A stretch of DNA of 64,000 bases, from assembly GCF_003946865.1 (NCBI RefSeq), contig NZ_QXTH01000001.1, forward strand, positions 496,001 through 560,000, given 5' to 3'. The stretch's first letter is position 1. The number at the start of each line of letters is the position of its first letter. The DNA is from Antribacter gilvus (GTDB lineage: Bacteria > Actinomycetota > Actinomycetes > Actinomycetales > Cellulomonadaceae). This document shows positions 25,583-32,499 of this stretch, one piece after another. The notes under the pieces are model-generated. The model was not told the origin of the DNA and did not search any database. It was given only the letters and a program-made list of their open reading frames with translations. Both the position numbers and the translations under genes were made by a program.

Positions 25583-26374
25583 TCAGCCGCCGCGCAGGCG
25601 GCGGCGCAGCGAGCGCAGCACCAGCCCCGCGACCCAGGCCGCGCCCGCCCACGAGGCGGTCCGTACCCCGCGCCCGGCGGCGCGCTGGGAGCGGCCCCGG
25701 AACTCCCGGATGGGCCAGCCCACGTGCTGGGCGTGCCGCCGCAGCCGGAGGTCCGGGTTGATGGGGCACGGGTGACCCACCGTGTGCATCATCGGGAGGT
25801 CGTTGAGCGAGTCGCCGTAGGCGTAGCTGGTGCTCAGGTCGATCTCCTCCTTGTCGGCGAGCTCGCGCACGGCCTGCGCCTTGGCCTCGCCGTGCATCAG
25901 GTCGCCCATGAGCCGGCCGGTGTAGAACCCGTCCCGGTGCTCGGGGATGGTGCCCAGGCAGCCCGTCGCGCCGAGTCGGCGGGCGATGAGGGCGCCGATC
26001 TCGACCGGCGTCGCGGTCACGAGCCAGACCTGGTGGCCGGCGGCGAGGTGCTCGGCCAGCAGGCGCCGGGTGCCGGGGAAGATCCGCAGCGCCAGGACGG
26101 TGTCGTACACCTCCTCGCCCAGGGTCGCGACCTCGGCGACCGTGCGCCCGGCGATGAGGGAGAGCGCGCGCTCGCGCACCACGTCGATCTGGTCGCGGGA
26201 CTCGCCGAACAGCACGTAGCGGGCCTGGATGGCGGCGAACCGCAGGAGGTCGCGCGTGCCGAAGAACCGCCGCTGGTAGGCGGCGCGGGCGAGGTGGAAG
26301 GCGCTGGCGCCCCGGATGATCGTGTTGTCGACGTCGAAGAACGCCGCGGTGGCGGACGGGGGGAGCGTCGACAT
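25583..26374 (-). CDS. HAD-IB family phosphatase (SerB-like)
   Basis: The 263-residue protein carries HAD motif I FFDVDNTIIRG, motif II in WLVTATPVEI, and motifs III/IV in KEEIDL and YGDSLNDLPMM. The layout fits the HAD-IB subfamily that includes SerB-like phosphoserine phosphatases and CicA-like proteins. In actinobacteria these are often described only as HAD-IB hydrolases. The C-terminal tail (about 215-263) is basic and hydrophobic and may contact the membrane. TATTGT lies 7 bp before the ATG at 26374, consistent with a leaderless mRNA. The substrate is unknown. Confidence 0.88.
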   Translation of the reverse strand: MSTLPPSATAAFFDVDNTIIRGASAFHLARAAYQRRFFGTRDLLRFAAIQARYVLFGESRDQIDVVRERALSLIAGRTVAEVATLGEEVYDTVLALRIFPGTRRLLAEHLAAGHQVWLVTATPVEIGALIARRLGATGCLGTIPEHRDGFYTGRLMGDLMHGEAKAQAVRELADKEEIDLSTSYAYGDSLNDLPMMHTVGHPCPINPDLRLRRHAQHVGWPIREFRGRSQRAAGRGVRTASWAGAAWVAGLVLRSLRRRLRGG

Positions 26375-26381
26375 GCGGACC

Positions 26382-26387
26382 ACAATA
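26382..26387 (-). promoter_or_regulatory. -10 hexamer of leaderless HAD gene
   Basis: TATTGT on the minus strand lies 7 bp upstream of the ATG at 26374. No Shine-Dalgarno sequence is present. Confidence 0.45.
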
Positions 26388-26423
26388 TCCGCGCGCCGGG
26401 CAGCGCTCGCACGAGGTCACTGG

Positions 26424-26429
26424 TACAAC
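26424..26429 (+). promoter_or_regulatory. -10-like hexamer of Pr6Pr gene
   Basis: TACAAC lies 6 bp before the GTG at 26436, suggesting a leaderless transcript divergent from the HAD gene. Confidence 0.4.
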
Positions 26430-26435
26430 CAGCAG

Positions 26436-27128
26436 GTGACAGACACGCGCCGCCCGACCGACCCCGCCGTCCTCGCCCGGACGCTCCACCTCCTGGTGGG
26501 GCTCGCCGCCCTGGCCGGTTTCGCGATGGAGCTGACCGCCGCCGTCGCGGGCGGTGCCGGTGCGGCGCCCTCGCACGCCGAGCGGATCGTCCGGCTGTTC
26601 AGCTTCTTCACGATCCAGTCCAACATCCTGATCGGCGTCGTCTCGCTGCTCCTCGCGCCGCGCCCGGGCCGGGACGGGCGGATCTTCCGGGTCGTCCGGC
26701 TGGACGCCCTGCTCTGCATCGCGGTGACCGGGATCGTCTTCAACACCGTGCTGGTCGGCCTGCCCTCGCTGACCTCGACCCCGTTCTCGAACTTCCTGCT
26801 CCACACGGCGGCGCCGGTCCTCGCGGTCGTGGTCTGGTTGTGGATGGGCCCGCGCCCGCGCATCGACACGGCGACCGTGTGGTGGTCCGTGGCCTTCCCG
26901 CTGGCGTGGCTGGTCTACACGTTCGTGCGCGGCGCGGCCACCGGCTGGTACCCCTACCCGTTCCTGGACGTCACCGAGATCGGGCTGACGCGGGCGATCC
27001 TCAACGCGGCGATGGTCGCCGTCGTCTTCCTCGCCCTGGCCTGGGGCCTGCGGTGGGCCGACGGCAGGCTGCGTCCCGTGCCGGGGCGTGTGGCCGCCGC
27101 TTCGAAGGTGCCCGGCGCACTGCCGTAA
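26436..27128 (+). CDS. Pr6Pr family membrane protein
   Basis: The 230-residue protein has six predicted membrane helices, starting TLHLLVGLAALAGFAMELTA. The conserved features RLFSFFTIQSNILIG and the final helix pairs (AWLVYTFVRGAATGWYPYPFLDV) mark the Pr6Pr family. Its function is not established. GTG at 26436 is chosen for the leaderless -10 spacing and because upstream in-frame codons fall in the divergent HAD gene's promoter. The glutaredoxin-like gene follows after 9 bp with its own leaderless signal. Confidence 0.8.
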   Translation: MTDTRRPTDPAVLARTLHLLVGLAALAGFAMELTAAVAGGAGAAPSHAERIVRLFSFFTIQSNILIGVVSLLLAPRPGRDGRIFRVVRLDALLCIAVTGIVFNTVLVGLPSLTSTPFSNFLLHTAAPVLAVVVWLWMGPRPRIDTATVWWSVAFPLAWLVYTFVRGAATGWYPYPFLDVTEIGLTRAILNAAMVAVVFLALAWGLRWADGRLRPVPGRVAAASKVPGALP

Positions 27129-27131
27129 CCT
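27126..27131 (+). promoter_or_regulatory. -10 hexamer of leaderless glutaredoxin-like gene
   Basis: TAACCT lies exactly 6 bp before the GTG at 27138, partly within the stop region of the preceding gene. Confidence 0.5.
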
Positions 27132-27137
27132 CGTCCC

Positions 27138-27389
27138 GTGGACGGGAAGCAGGGCGAGGCCCGCGTGGTGCTGTACACCCGCGACGGGTGCCACCTGTGC
27201 GACGACGCACGAGCGGTCGTGGTGCAGGTGTGCGCGCAGACGGGCGCCCGCTGGCGCGAGATCGACATCGACGACGATCCCGCGCTGGTGGAGAAGTACG
27301 GCGAGTACGTACCGGTCGTCGAGGTCGACGGCGTCCAGCAGGGATTCTGGCGCGTGGATGCGACGCGCCTGGCCAGGCGACTGGCATGA
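27138..27389 (+). CDS. Glutaredoxin-like protein (DUF836)
   Basis: The 83-residue thioredoxin-fold protein has the redox motif CHLC (TRDGCHLCDDA) and the cis-Pro segment GEYVPVVEVDG, as in the DUF836 glutaredoxin-like family. It probably acts in thiol/disulfide exchange. It is encoded just ahead of rex, an arrangement seen in several actinobacteria, linking it to redox control. The GTG start is leaderless-like. Confidence 0.9.
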   Translation: MDGKQGEARVVLYTRDGCHLCDDARAVVVQVCAQTGARWREIDIDDDPALVEKYGEYVPVVEVDGVQQGFWRVDATRLARRLA

Positions 27390-27450
27390 TCTGTCCAGCG
27401 AGTGTGTGCGAGTCGCCCCGACGGTGCGGTCGGGGAGAGGGGAGCAGCAC

Positions 27451-28101
27451 GTGGTGAGCGAGCCCAGCGATGCCGCAGTACCCGGAGCGACGGTCGCGAG
27501 ACTGCCGTACTACCTACGCGCCCTGCGCGACCTGGCGGCCCAAGGGGTGACGACGACGTCGTCGTCCGAGCTGGCCGACCGGTCGGGCGTGAGCTCGGCG
27601 CAGCTCCGCAAGGACCTGTCCTACCTCGGATCGTTCGGCACGCGGGGCGTGGGGTACGACGTCGAGTCGCTCGCCTCGTACATCACCGTCGCCCTGGGGC
27701 TCGAGACCGAGCACCGGCTGGCGATCGTGGGCATCGGCAACCTCGGCCACGCCCTGGCGAACTACTCGGGCTACGCGGCGCGTGGCTTCCAGGTGACCGC
27801 CCTGCTCGACGCCGACCCGGCCGTGGTGGGCACCGAGGCGGCGGGACTGACCGTGCAGCACATCGACCAGGTGGCCGAGGTGATCGACGAGGCCGGGGTC
27901 TCGATGGTCGTGCTCGCCACGCCCGCGCAGGCCGCCCAGGAGATCGCCGACCGCGTGGTCGCGGCGGGCGTGCGGGAGATCCTCAACTTCGCGCCTGTGG
28001 CGCTCCAGGTGCCGGACGACGTGGTGGTGCGCTCGGTGGACGTGGGCGGGGAGCTGCAGATCCTGGCGTTCCACGCGGCCACGCGCGCGGCGGCCCTCTA
28101 G
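27451..28101 (+). CDS. rex: Redox-sensing transcriptional repressor Rex
   Basis: The protein has 216 residues from the GTG at 27451 (a second GTG at 27454 is equally possible); GAGGGGAG lies 7 nt upstream. The N-terminal winged helix (VTTTSSSELADRSGVSSAQLRKDLSYLGSFG) binds DNA. The Rossmann domain (LAIVGIGNLGHALANYSGYAARGF) senses NADH/NAD+, releasing DNA when NADH rises. The C-terminus carries the domain-swap helix. Typical Rex targets are respiratory operons. A near-perfect Rex operator lies at 53503-53520 upstream of menJ-nuo in this same window. Confidence 0.95.
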   Translation: MVSEPSDAAVPGATVARLPYYLRALRDLAAQGVTTTSSSELADRSGVSSAQLRKDLSYLGSFGTRGVGYDVESLASYITVALGLETEHRLAIVGIGNLGHALANYSGYAARGFQVTALLDADPAVVGTEAAGLTVQHIDQVAEVIDEAGVSMVVLATPAQAAQEIADRVVAAGVREILNFAPVALQVPDDVVVRSVDVGGELQILAFHAATRAAAL

Positions 28102-28117
28102 TCCCCACCCCCCGCAA

Positions 28118-28181
28118 CGCTGTGGGTATGGCTGTGGCGGCAGCTCCGACCGGAGCTGCCGCCACAGCCATACCCACAGCG
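28118..28181. terminator. Perfect 64-bp palindrome between rex and yceI
   Basis: The 31-nt arms (28118-28148 and 28151-28181) are perfectly complementary with only AC between them. It starts CGCTGTGGGTATGGCTGTGG. It sits between convergent genes, 16 bp after rex, so it could terminate both. Its first 11 bases are shared with the repeat at 47360. Confidence 0.8.
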
Positions 28182-28198
28182 GAGGGTGAGTGAGGGGG

Positions 28199-28750
28199 TC
28201 AGCCCTTGGCGATCGCCGAGACGTCCAGCGCGATCTTCACCTTGTCGCCCACCAGGACGCCACCGCCCTCGATGGCGGCGTTCCAGGTCAGCCCGAAGTC
28301 CTTGCGCGAGATCTCGAGCTCGGCGGCGAAGCCGGCGCGGGAGTTGCCGAACGGGTCCACGGCGGTGCCCTCGAACTCCGTCTTGAGCTCGACGGCCTGC
28401 GTGATGCCGTTGATCGTCAGGCCGCCCGCCACGATGTAGTCGTCGCCGTCGGCACGGATGCCGGTCGAGGCGAAGGACCACACCGGGTTCTCCTCGGCGT
28501 GCCAGAAGTCGGCGCTCTTGAGGTGGCCGTCGCGGTTCGCGTCGCCGGTGTTCACCGAAGCGGCGTCGAGCTCGGCGGTGACGCTGGAGGACTCCAGGTC
28601 GTCGCCCACCACGATGGAGCCGGACGTGATCGCGATCGTGCCGCGCACCTTGGCGATGCCCGCGTGGCGGACCTGGAAGGACGCGGTGGAGTGCGAGGCG
28701 TCGATGTCGTAGGCACCGGCGGTGAGGCCGGCGGGCAGCGGAGTAGCCAT
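28199..28750 (-). CDS. YceI family protein
   Basis: The 183-residue protein is a lipocalin-like YceI barrel (AGAYDIDASHSTASFQVRHAGIAKVRG ... GHLKSADFWHAEENPVWSFAST), a family known to bind polyisoprenoids such as octaprenyl chains. There is no signal peptide, so it is probably cytoplasmic in contrast to E. coli YceI. GAGGGG lies 7 nt before the ATG at 28750. It is divergent from a MarR regulator with a 20-bp palindrome between them, so stress- or ligand-induced expression under MarR control is likely. Confidence 0.92.
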   Translation of the reverse strand: MATPLPAGLTAGAYDIDASHSTASFQVRHAGIAKVRGTIAITSGSIVVGDDLESSSVTAELDAASVNTGDANRDGHLKSADFWHAEENPVWSFASTGIRADGDDYIVAGGLTINGITQAVELKTEFEGTAVDPFGNSRAGFAAELEISRKDFGLTWNAAIEGGGVLVGDKVKIALDVSAIAKG

Positions 28751-28775
28751 GAGTTTTCCCCTCGGGACGAGTCGT

Positions 28776-28795
28776 GTAGTTGATGGCTCAACTAC
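28776..28795. promoter_or_regulatory. MarR-type operator between yceI and marR
   Basis: GTAGTTGATGGCTCAACTAC has perfect 8-bp arms around a 4-bp spacer, typical of MarR-family sites. It lies 26 bp before the yceI start and about 70 bp before the marR start. Confidence 0.7.
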
Positions 28796-28866
28796 CTTCC
28801 GAGGGCTCAACATAGCGGGTCGCGTACCTTATTCCCAGGCAGAACGAGGAGGCTCGGATCAGGCGC

Positions 28867-29373
28867 ATGACGAACGAGGACGAGGTCCGCTGGCTCGACG
28901 CGGACCAGCAGGACATCTGGCGGAGCTACCTCGAGGGGACCGCGCGCTTCGTCGAGGCGCTCGAGTCCATCCACGCGGCGGAGCTGCCGCTGAGCCTCGG
29001 CGAGTACGGGCTCCTGGTGAAGCTGTCGGAGCAGCCGGACCGCACGCTGCGCATGTCGGCGCTCGCGGACGGGCTCGTGGTGTCCCGGAGCCGGCTGAGC
29101 CACACGGTCGCCCGCATGGAGGAGCGCGGGCTCGTGTACCGCTGCGCCGCGTCGGGGGACCGGCGGGGGGTGAACTGCCGGCTGACCGACGCCGGGTACG
29201 CGGCTCTCGTCGACGCCGCCCCCGGCCACGTGCGGGCGGTGCGCCGGCTGATGGTCGACGTGCTGGAGCCGGAGGAGTTCGAGGTGCTGGGCCGGGTCAT
29301 GGCGAAGGTCGCCGCCGCGGGCCGGGCGGCGACCGAGGCGACGGGCACGCCGAAGGGGCGCACCGACTGCTGA
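28867..29373 (+). CDS. MarR-family transcriptional regulator
   Basis: The 168-residue protein has a winged helix (LRMSALADGLVVSRSRLSHTVARMEERGLVYRCAASGDRRGVNCRLTDAG), the classic MarR core with the beta-wing arginines. It probably dimerises through its terminal helices. Divergent orientation to yceI and the palindrome between them suggest that it represses yceI and itself. The effector is unknown; phenolic or oxidant ligands are common for the family. AGGAGG lies rather far (about 14 nt) from the ATG. Confidence 0.9.
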   Translation: MTNEDEVRWLDADQQDIWRSYLEGTARFVEALESIHAAELPLSLGEYGLLVKLSEQPDRTLRMSALADGLVVSRSRLSHTVARMEERGLVYRCAASGDRRGVNCRLTDAGYAALVDAAPGHVRAVRRLMVDVLEPEEFEVLGRVMAKVAAAGRAATEATGTPKGRTDC

Positions 29374-29416
29374 CGATGCGCCCCTCCGGGTGCCGTGCGG
29401 GTACTCCACGGCGGGA

Positions 29417-30217
29417 CTACTCCGTCATGGACCGCCCGAACAGCGGCCGGTAGAGGAACCCGGCGACCAGCCCGCCCACGACCGGGAACACGAGGAACAC
29501 CCAGAGCTGGGCCAGGGCGTCGCCCCCGCCCCAGATCGCCGAGGCGAGCGACCGGGCCGGGTTCACCGACGTGTTCGTCACCGGGATCGAGATCAGGTGG
29601 ATGAGCGTCAGCGACAGGCCGATCGCGAGCGGCGCGAGGCCAGGTGCCGCGACCCGCGCCGTGGTGCCCAGGATGACCAGCAGGAACACGGCCGTCAGGA
29701 CCACCTCCGTGAGGATCGCCGCGCCGAGGCCGAAGCCGCCGGGCGAGTGCTCCCCGAACCCGTTCGAGGCGAACCCACCCTCGCGTGCGGCGGTGAAGAA
29801 GTCGCCCTCGCCGCCGGCCGCGATCGCCGCGACGACGCTGGAACCGATCACGCCACCGACCAGCTGCGCCACGAGGTAGCCGGGCGCGTCCCGCCAGGCG
29901 AACCGGCCCGCGGCCGCGAGGCCGAGCGTCACCGCGGGGTTGAAGTGCCCGCCGGACACCGGCCCGAACGCGTACGCGCCGACGAGGACCGTCAGCCCGA
30001 ACGCGAGGGCGACGCCGAGGAAGCCCACCCCGAGCGTGTTCGACTCGGCGTCGGGGAAGTTCGCGGCGAACACCGCGGTGCCGACGCCGCCCAGCACGAG
30101 GAGGAACGTCCCCAGCGCCTCGGCCGCCAGGCGGCCGGTGAGCGTGGGGCTCGGGACCGACGGCGCGGTCCCTGTCGTCGGGGCGCCCGCGGGGACGCTC
30201 GCGGTGGACCTGGCCAT
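29417..30217 (-). CDS. aqpZ: Aquaporin (AqpZ-type MIP channel)
   Basis: The protein has 266 residues from the ATG at 30217, which has GAAGGAG 6 nt upstream. It has two NPA boxes (GGHFNPAVTLG and NTSVNPARSLA) and six membrane helices, after a Ser/Pro/Thr-rich N-terminal tail of about 25 residues. Loop C (about 125-145, EGDFFTAAREGGFASNG) is long, and the residues around the filter (SIPVTNTSVNPARS) fit water-selective AqpZ more than GlpF. It mediates rapid water flux across the membrane. It ends 43 bp from the convergent marR gene. Confidence 0.9.
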   Translation of the reverse strand: MARSTASVPAGAPTTGTAPSVPSPTLTGRLAAEALGTFLLVLGGVGTAVFAANFPDAESNTLGVGFLGVALAFGLTVLVGAYAFGPVSGGHFNPAVTLGLAAAGRFAWRDAPGYLVAQLVGGVIGSSVVAAIAAGGEGDFFTAAREGGFASNGFGEHSPGGFGLGAAILTEVVLTAVFLLVILGTTARVAAPGLAPLAIGLSLTLIHLISIPVTNTSVNPARSLASAIWGGGDALAQLWVFLVFPVVGGLVAGFLYRPLFGRSMTE

Positions 30218-30389
30218 GGGTGTCTCCTTCAAACCGTCGGTGGGTGTGGTGGGCGCCGCGACGTGCGGGCCGCTCCTGCTCGCGACAGTAGGCGCGCCCG
30301 CCCGGTCCGGCGCGATGTGACGTAATCACCGTCCTGACGCCGTTTCGGGGCGCACGCAGCACCCCGTCCCGGATGGGAGAATGGGGGCC

Positions 30390-31034
30390 ATGGTCTCCAC
30401 CACGGTCCATCTGCTCCGGCACGGCGAGGTCTTCAACCCCCAGGGCGTGCTCTACGGTCGTCTGCCCGGCTACGGGCTCTCCGAGCTCGGGCACGAGATG
30501 GCCCGCAGGGTGGCCAAGCACCTGGTGGACCAGGACCGCGACGTCGTGCGTGTCGTCGCCTCCCCGCTGCAGCGGGCGCAGGAGACCGCCGCTCCGCTCG
30601 TCGAGACGCTGGGCCTGGAGCTCGCCACCGACGACCGCCTGATCGAGGCGCAGAACCACTTCGAGGGCCTCACCTTCGGTGTGGGCGAGGGATCGCTCAA
30701 GCACCCGAAGCACTGGCGGCACGTCTGGAACCCGTTCCTCCCGTCGTGGGGCGAGCCGTACACGGCACAGGTCGCGCGCATGCGCGCCGCCGTGGAGGAC
30801 GCCCGTCGCGCGGTCGAGGGGCACGAGATCGTGCTGGTCAGCCACCAGCTGCCCGTCTGGCTCACCCGCTCCAGCTTCGAGGGCCGCCGCCTCTGGCACG
30901 ACCCGCGCAACCGCCAGTGCACCCTCGCCTCCCTGACGTCCCTGACGTTCGAGGACGACCGGTTCGTGCGGCTGCACTACAGCGAGCCGGTCGCCGACCT
31001 CCTGCCGGGCGCCAGCCCGGTCCCCGGGGCGTGA
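30390..31034 (+). CDS. Histidine phosphatase family protein
   Basis: The 214-residue protein carries the phosphohistidine motif VHLLRHGEVFNP and the second His in EIVLVSHQLPVW. It is phosphoglycerate-mutase-like, but in actinobacteria this gene regularly precedes the ResA/CcdA/ResB cytochrome c maturation genes. Its own substrate is unknown. ATG at 30390 is preferred; an ATG at 30381 in frame would add three residues. The stop codon overlaps the GTG of the thioredoxin-like gene, so all five genes to 35227 form one coupled operon. Confidence 0.9.
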   Translation: MVSTTVHLLRHGEVFNPQGVLYGRLPGYGLSELGHEMARRVAKHLVDQDRDVVRVVASPLQRAQETAAPLVETLGLELATDDRLIEAQNHFEGLTFGVGEGSLKHPKHWRHVWNPFLPSWGEPYTAQVARMRAAVEDARRAVEGHEIVLVSHQLPVWLTRSSFEGRRLWHDPRNRQCTLASLTSLTFEDDRFVRLHYSEPVADLLPGASPVPGA

Positions 31035-31648
31035 CGGTGGCGGCGATCCGCAGGCCGCGGCGGTCCGCCACGCGCCGGGCCGTCGCCGCGGGCGCGGTCC
31101 TGGCCCTGGCGGCCACGCTCGCCGCCTGCACGAGCGACTCCGGGGCGAGCACGGACGCCGTCGGCCAGGGGTACGTCTCGGGCGACGGCTCGGTGCAGAC
31201 CTGGGACCTGGGCGAGCGCGAGGGCCCCGTGACGGTGGCCGGCACCGACTTCGCCGGCAACGCCGTGGACGTGACGGAGTGGACCGGGGACGTCGTCGTC
31301 CTCAACACCTGGTACGCGGGCTGCCCGCCCTGCCGGGCGGAGGCGAGCGACCTCGCGGAGCTCGCCACCACCTTCGAGCCGGACGGCGTGAAGTTCCTCG
31401 GGATCAACACGCGGGACGAGGCGCCCACGGCCCAGGCCTTCGAGCGCACCTTCGAGGTGCCGTACCCGAGCGTCGACGACCGCTCGGCCACCGTCCGCGC
31501 GGCGCTGTCCGGCGTCGTGCCGCTGCAGGCCGTGCCCTCCACCGTGGTGCTCGACGCCGAGGGCATGGTCGCCGCACGGATCATCGGCCAGATCGACCGG
31601 TCCACCCTCGAGACCCTCGTCGAGGACCTCCTCGCGGAGGCCGCGTGA
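31031..31648 (+). CDS. TlpA/ResA-like thiol-disulfide oxidoreductase, lipoprotein
   Basis: The 205-residue lipoprotein starts at a GTG overlapping the upstream TGA. Its lipobox LAAC places the acylated Cys at residue 33. The thioredoxin fold has the active site WYAGCPPCRAE and cis-Pro LQAVPSTVV. It should keep apocytochrome c cysteines reduced on the outer face of the membrane before haem attachment, receiving electrons from the CcdA protein encoded next. The gene fits a ResA role in system II cytochrome c maturation. Confidence 0.92.
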   Translation: MTVAAIRRPRRSATRRAVAAGAVLALAATLAACTSDSGASTDAVGQGYVSGDGSVQTWDLGEREGPVTVAGTDFAGNAVDVTEWTGDVVVLNTWYAGCPPCRAEASDLAELATTFEPDGVKFLGINTRDEAPTAQAFERTFEVPYPSVDDRSATVRAALSGVVPLQAVPSTVVLDAEGMVAARIIGQIDRSTLETLVEDLLAEAA

Positions 31649-32499
31649 TGGTTCCCGTCCTCGTCGGGGCCGCGTCCGTGGGCGACGGCTTCGCCGTCAC
31701 CGCGTTCAGCGGCTCCCTGCTGCTCGCCGTCCCGGTCGCGCTGCTCGCCGGCGTGGTCTCGTTCGCGTCCCCGTGCGTGCTCCCGCTGGTCCCGGGCTAC
31801 GTGGGCTACGTGAGCGGCATGGCGGGGGTCACGGCGGCGGCCACCACCGGGGTCACAGCCGGGGGCACGACGGCGGAGCGCGCCCCGGGCGGTCGCCTCG
31901 TCGGCGTCCGGGTCCAGCCGGGCCGCGGCCGGGTCGTGCTGGGTGTGGGGCTGTTCGTGCTGGGCTTCACCGCCGTCTTCGTGTCGCTCATGACGGCGGC
32001 GGGTGCCGTGGGCGTGTACCTCGTGCGCTGGGAGGACGTCCTCACCCGCGTGCTCGGGGTCGTCGTGGTGCTGCTCGGCCTCGCGTTCCTCGGCGCCATC
32101 CCGTTCCTGCAGCGCGAGGCGCGGTTTCACGTGAACCCCCGCGCGGGGCTGTGGGGCGCGCCGCTCCTCGGCGTCGTCTTCGGGCTCGGGTGGACGCCCT
32201 GCATCGGACCCACCCTCGGCGCGGTCCAGGCGCTCGCCCTCGACGAGGCGTCGGCGGGGCGCGGGGCGCTCCTGGGCGTGGCCTACTGCGTGGGGCTCGG
32301 CGTGCCGTTCCTGCTCGTGGCCCTCGGTCTGCAGAGCTCGGAGCGGATGATGGGCTTCCTGCGCCGGCACCGCCTCGCCATGATGCGGGTGGGCGGAGGC
32401 CTGCTGGTGCTCGTCGGCCTCGCGCTCGTCACCGGCCTGTGGGGCCACGTGACCGGGCTGATGCAGGGCTGGATCGTCGGGTTCGAGACGGTGCTCTGA
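31648..32499 (+). CDS. ccdA: Cytochrome c biogenesis protein CcdA
   Basis: The 283-residue membrane protein starts with TGATG coupling. The six-helix core has the two redox cysteines in FASPCVLPLVPGYVGYVSG and GWTPCIGPTLGAV. It passes electrons from cytoplasmic thioredoxin to the external ResA-like protein. A Gly/Thr-rich loop of about 35 residues (GVTAAATTGVTAGGTTAE) is inserted after the first helix. The stop codon overlaps the resB start. Confidence 0.94.
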   Translation: MVPVLVGAASVGDGFAVTAFSGSLLLAVPVALLAGVVSFASPCVLPLVPGYVGYVSGMAGVTAAATTGVTAGGTTAERAPGGRLVGVRVQPGRGRVVLGVGLFVLGFTAVFVSLMTAAGAVGVYLVRWEDVLTRVLGVVVVLLGLAFLGAIPFLQREARFHVNPRAGLWGAPLLGVVFGLGWTPCIGPTLGAVQALALDEASAGRGALLGVAYCVGLGVPFLLVALGLQSSERMMGFLRRHRLAMMRVGGGLLVLVGLALVTGLWGHVTGLMQGWIVGFETVL

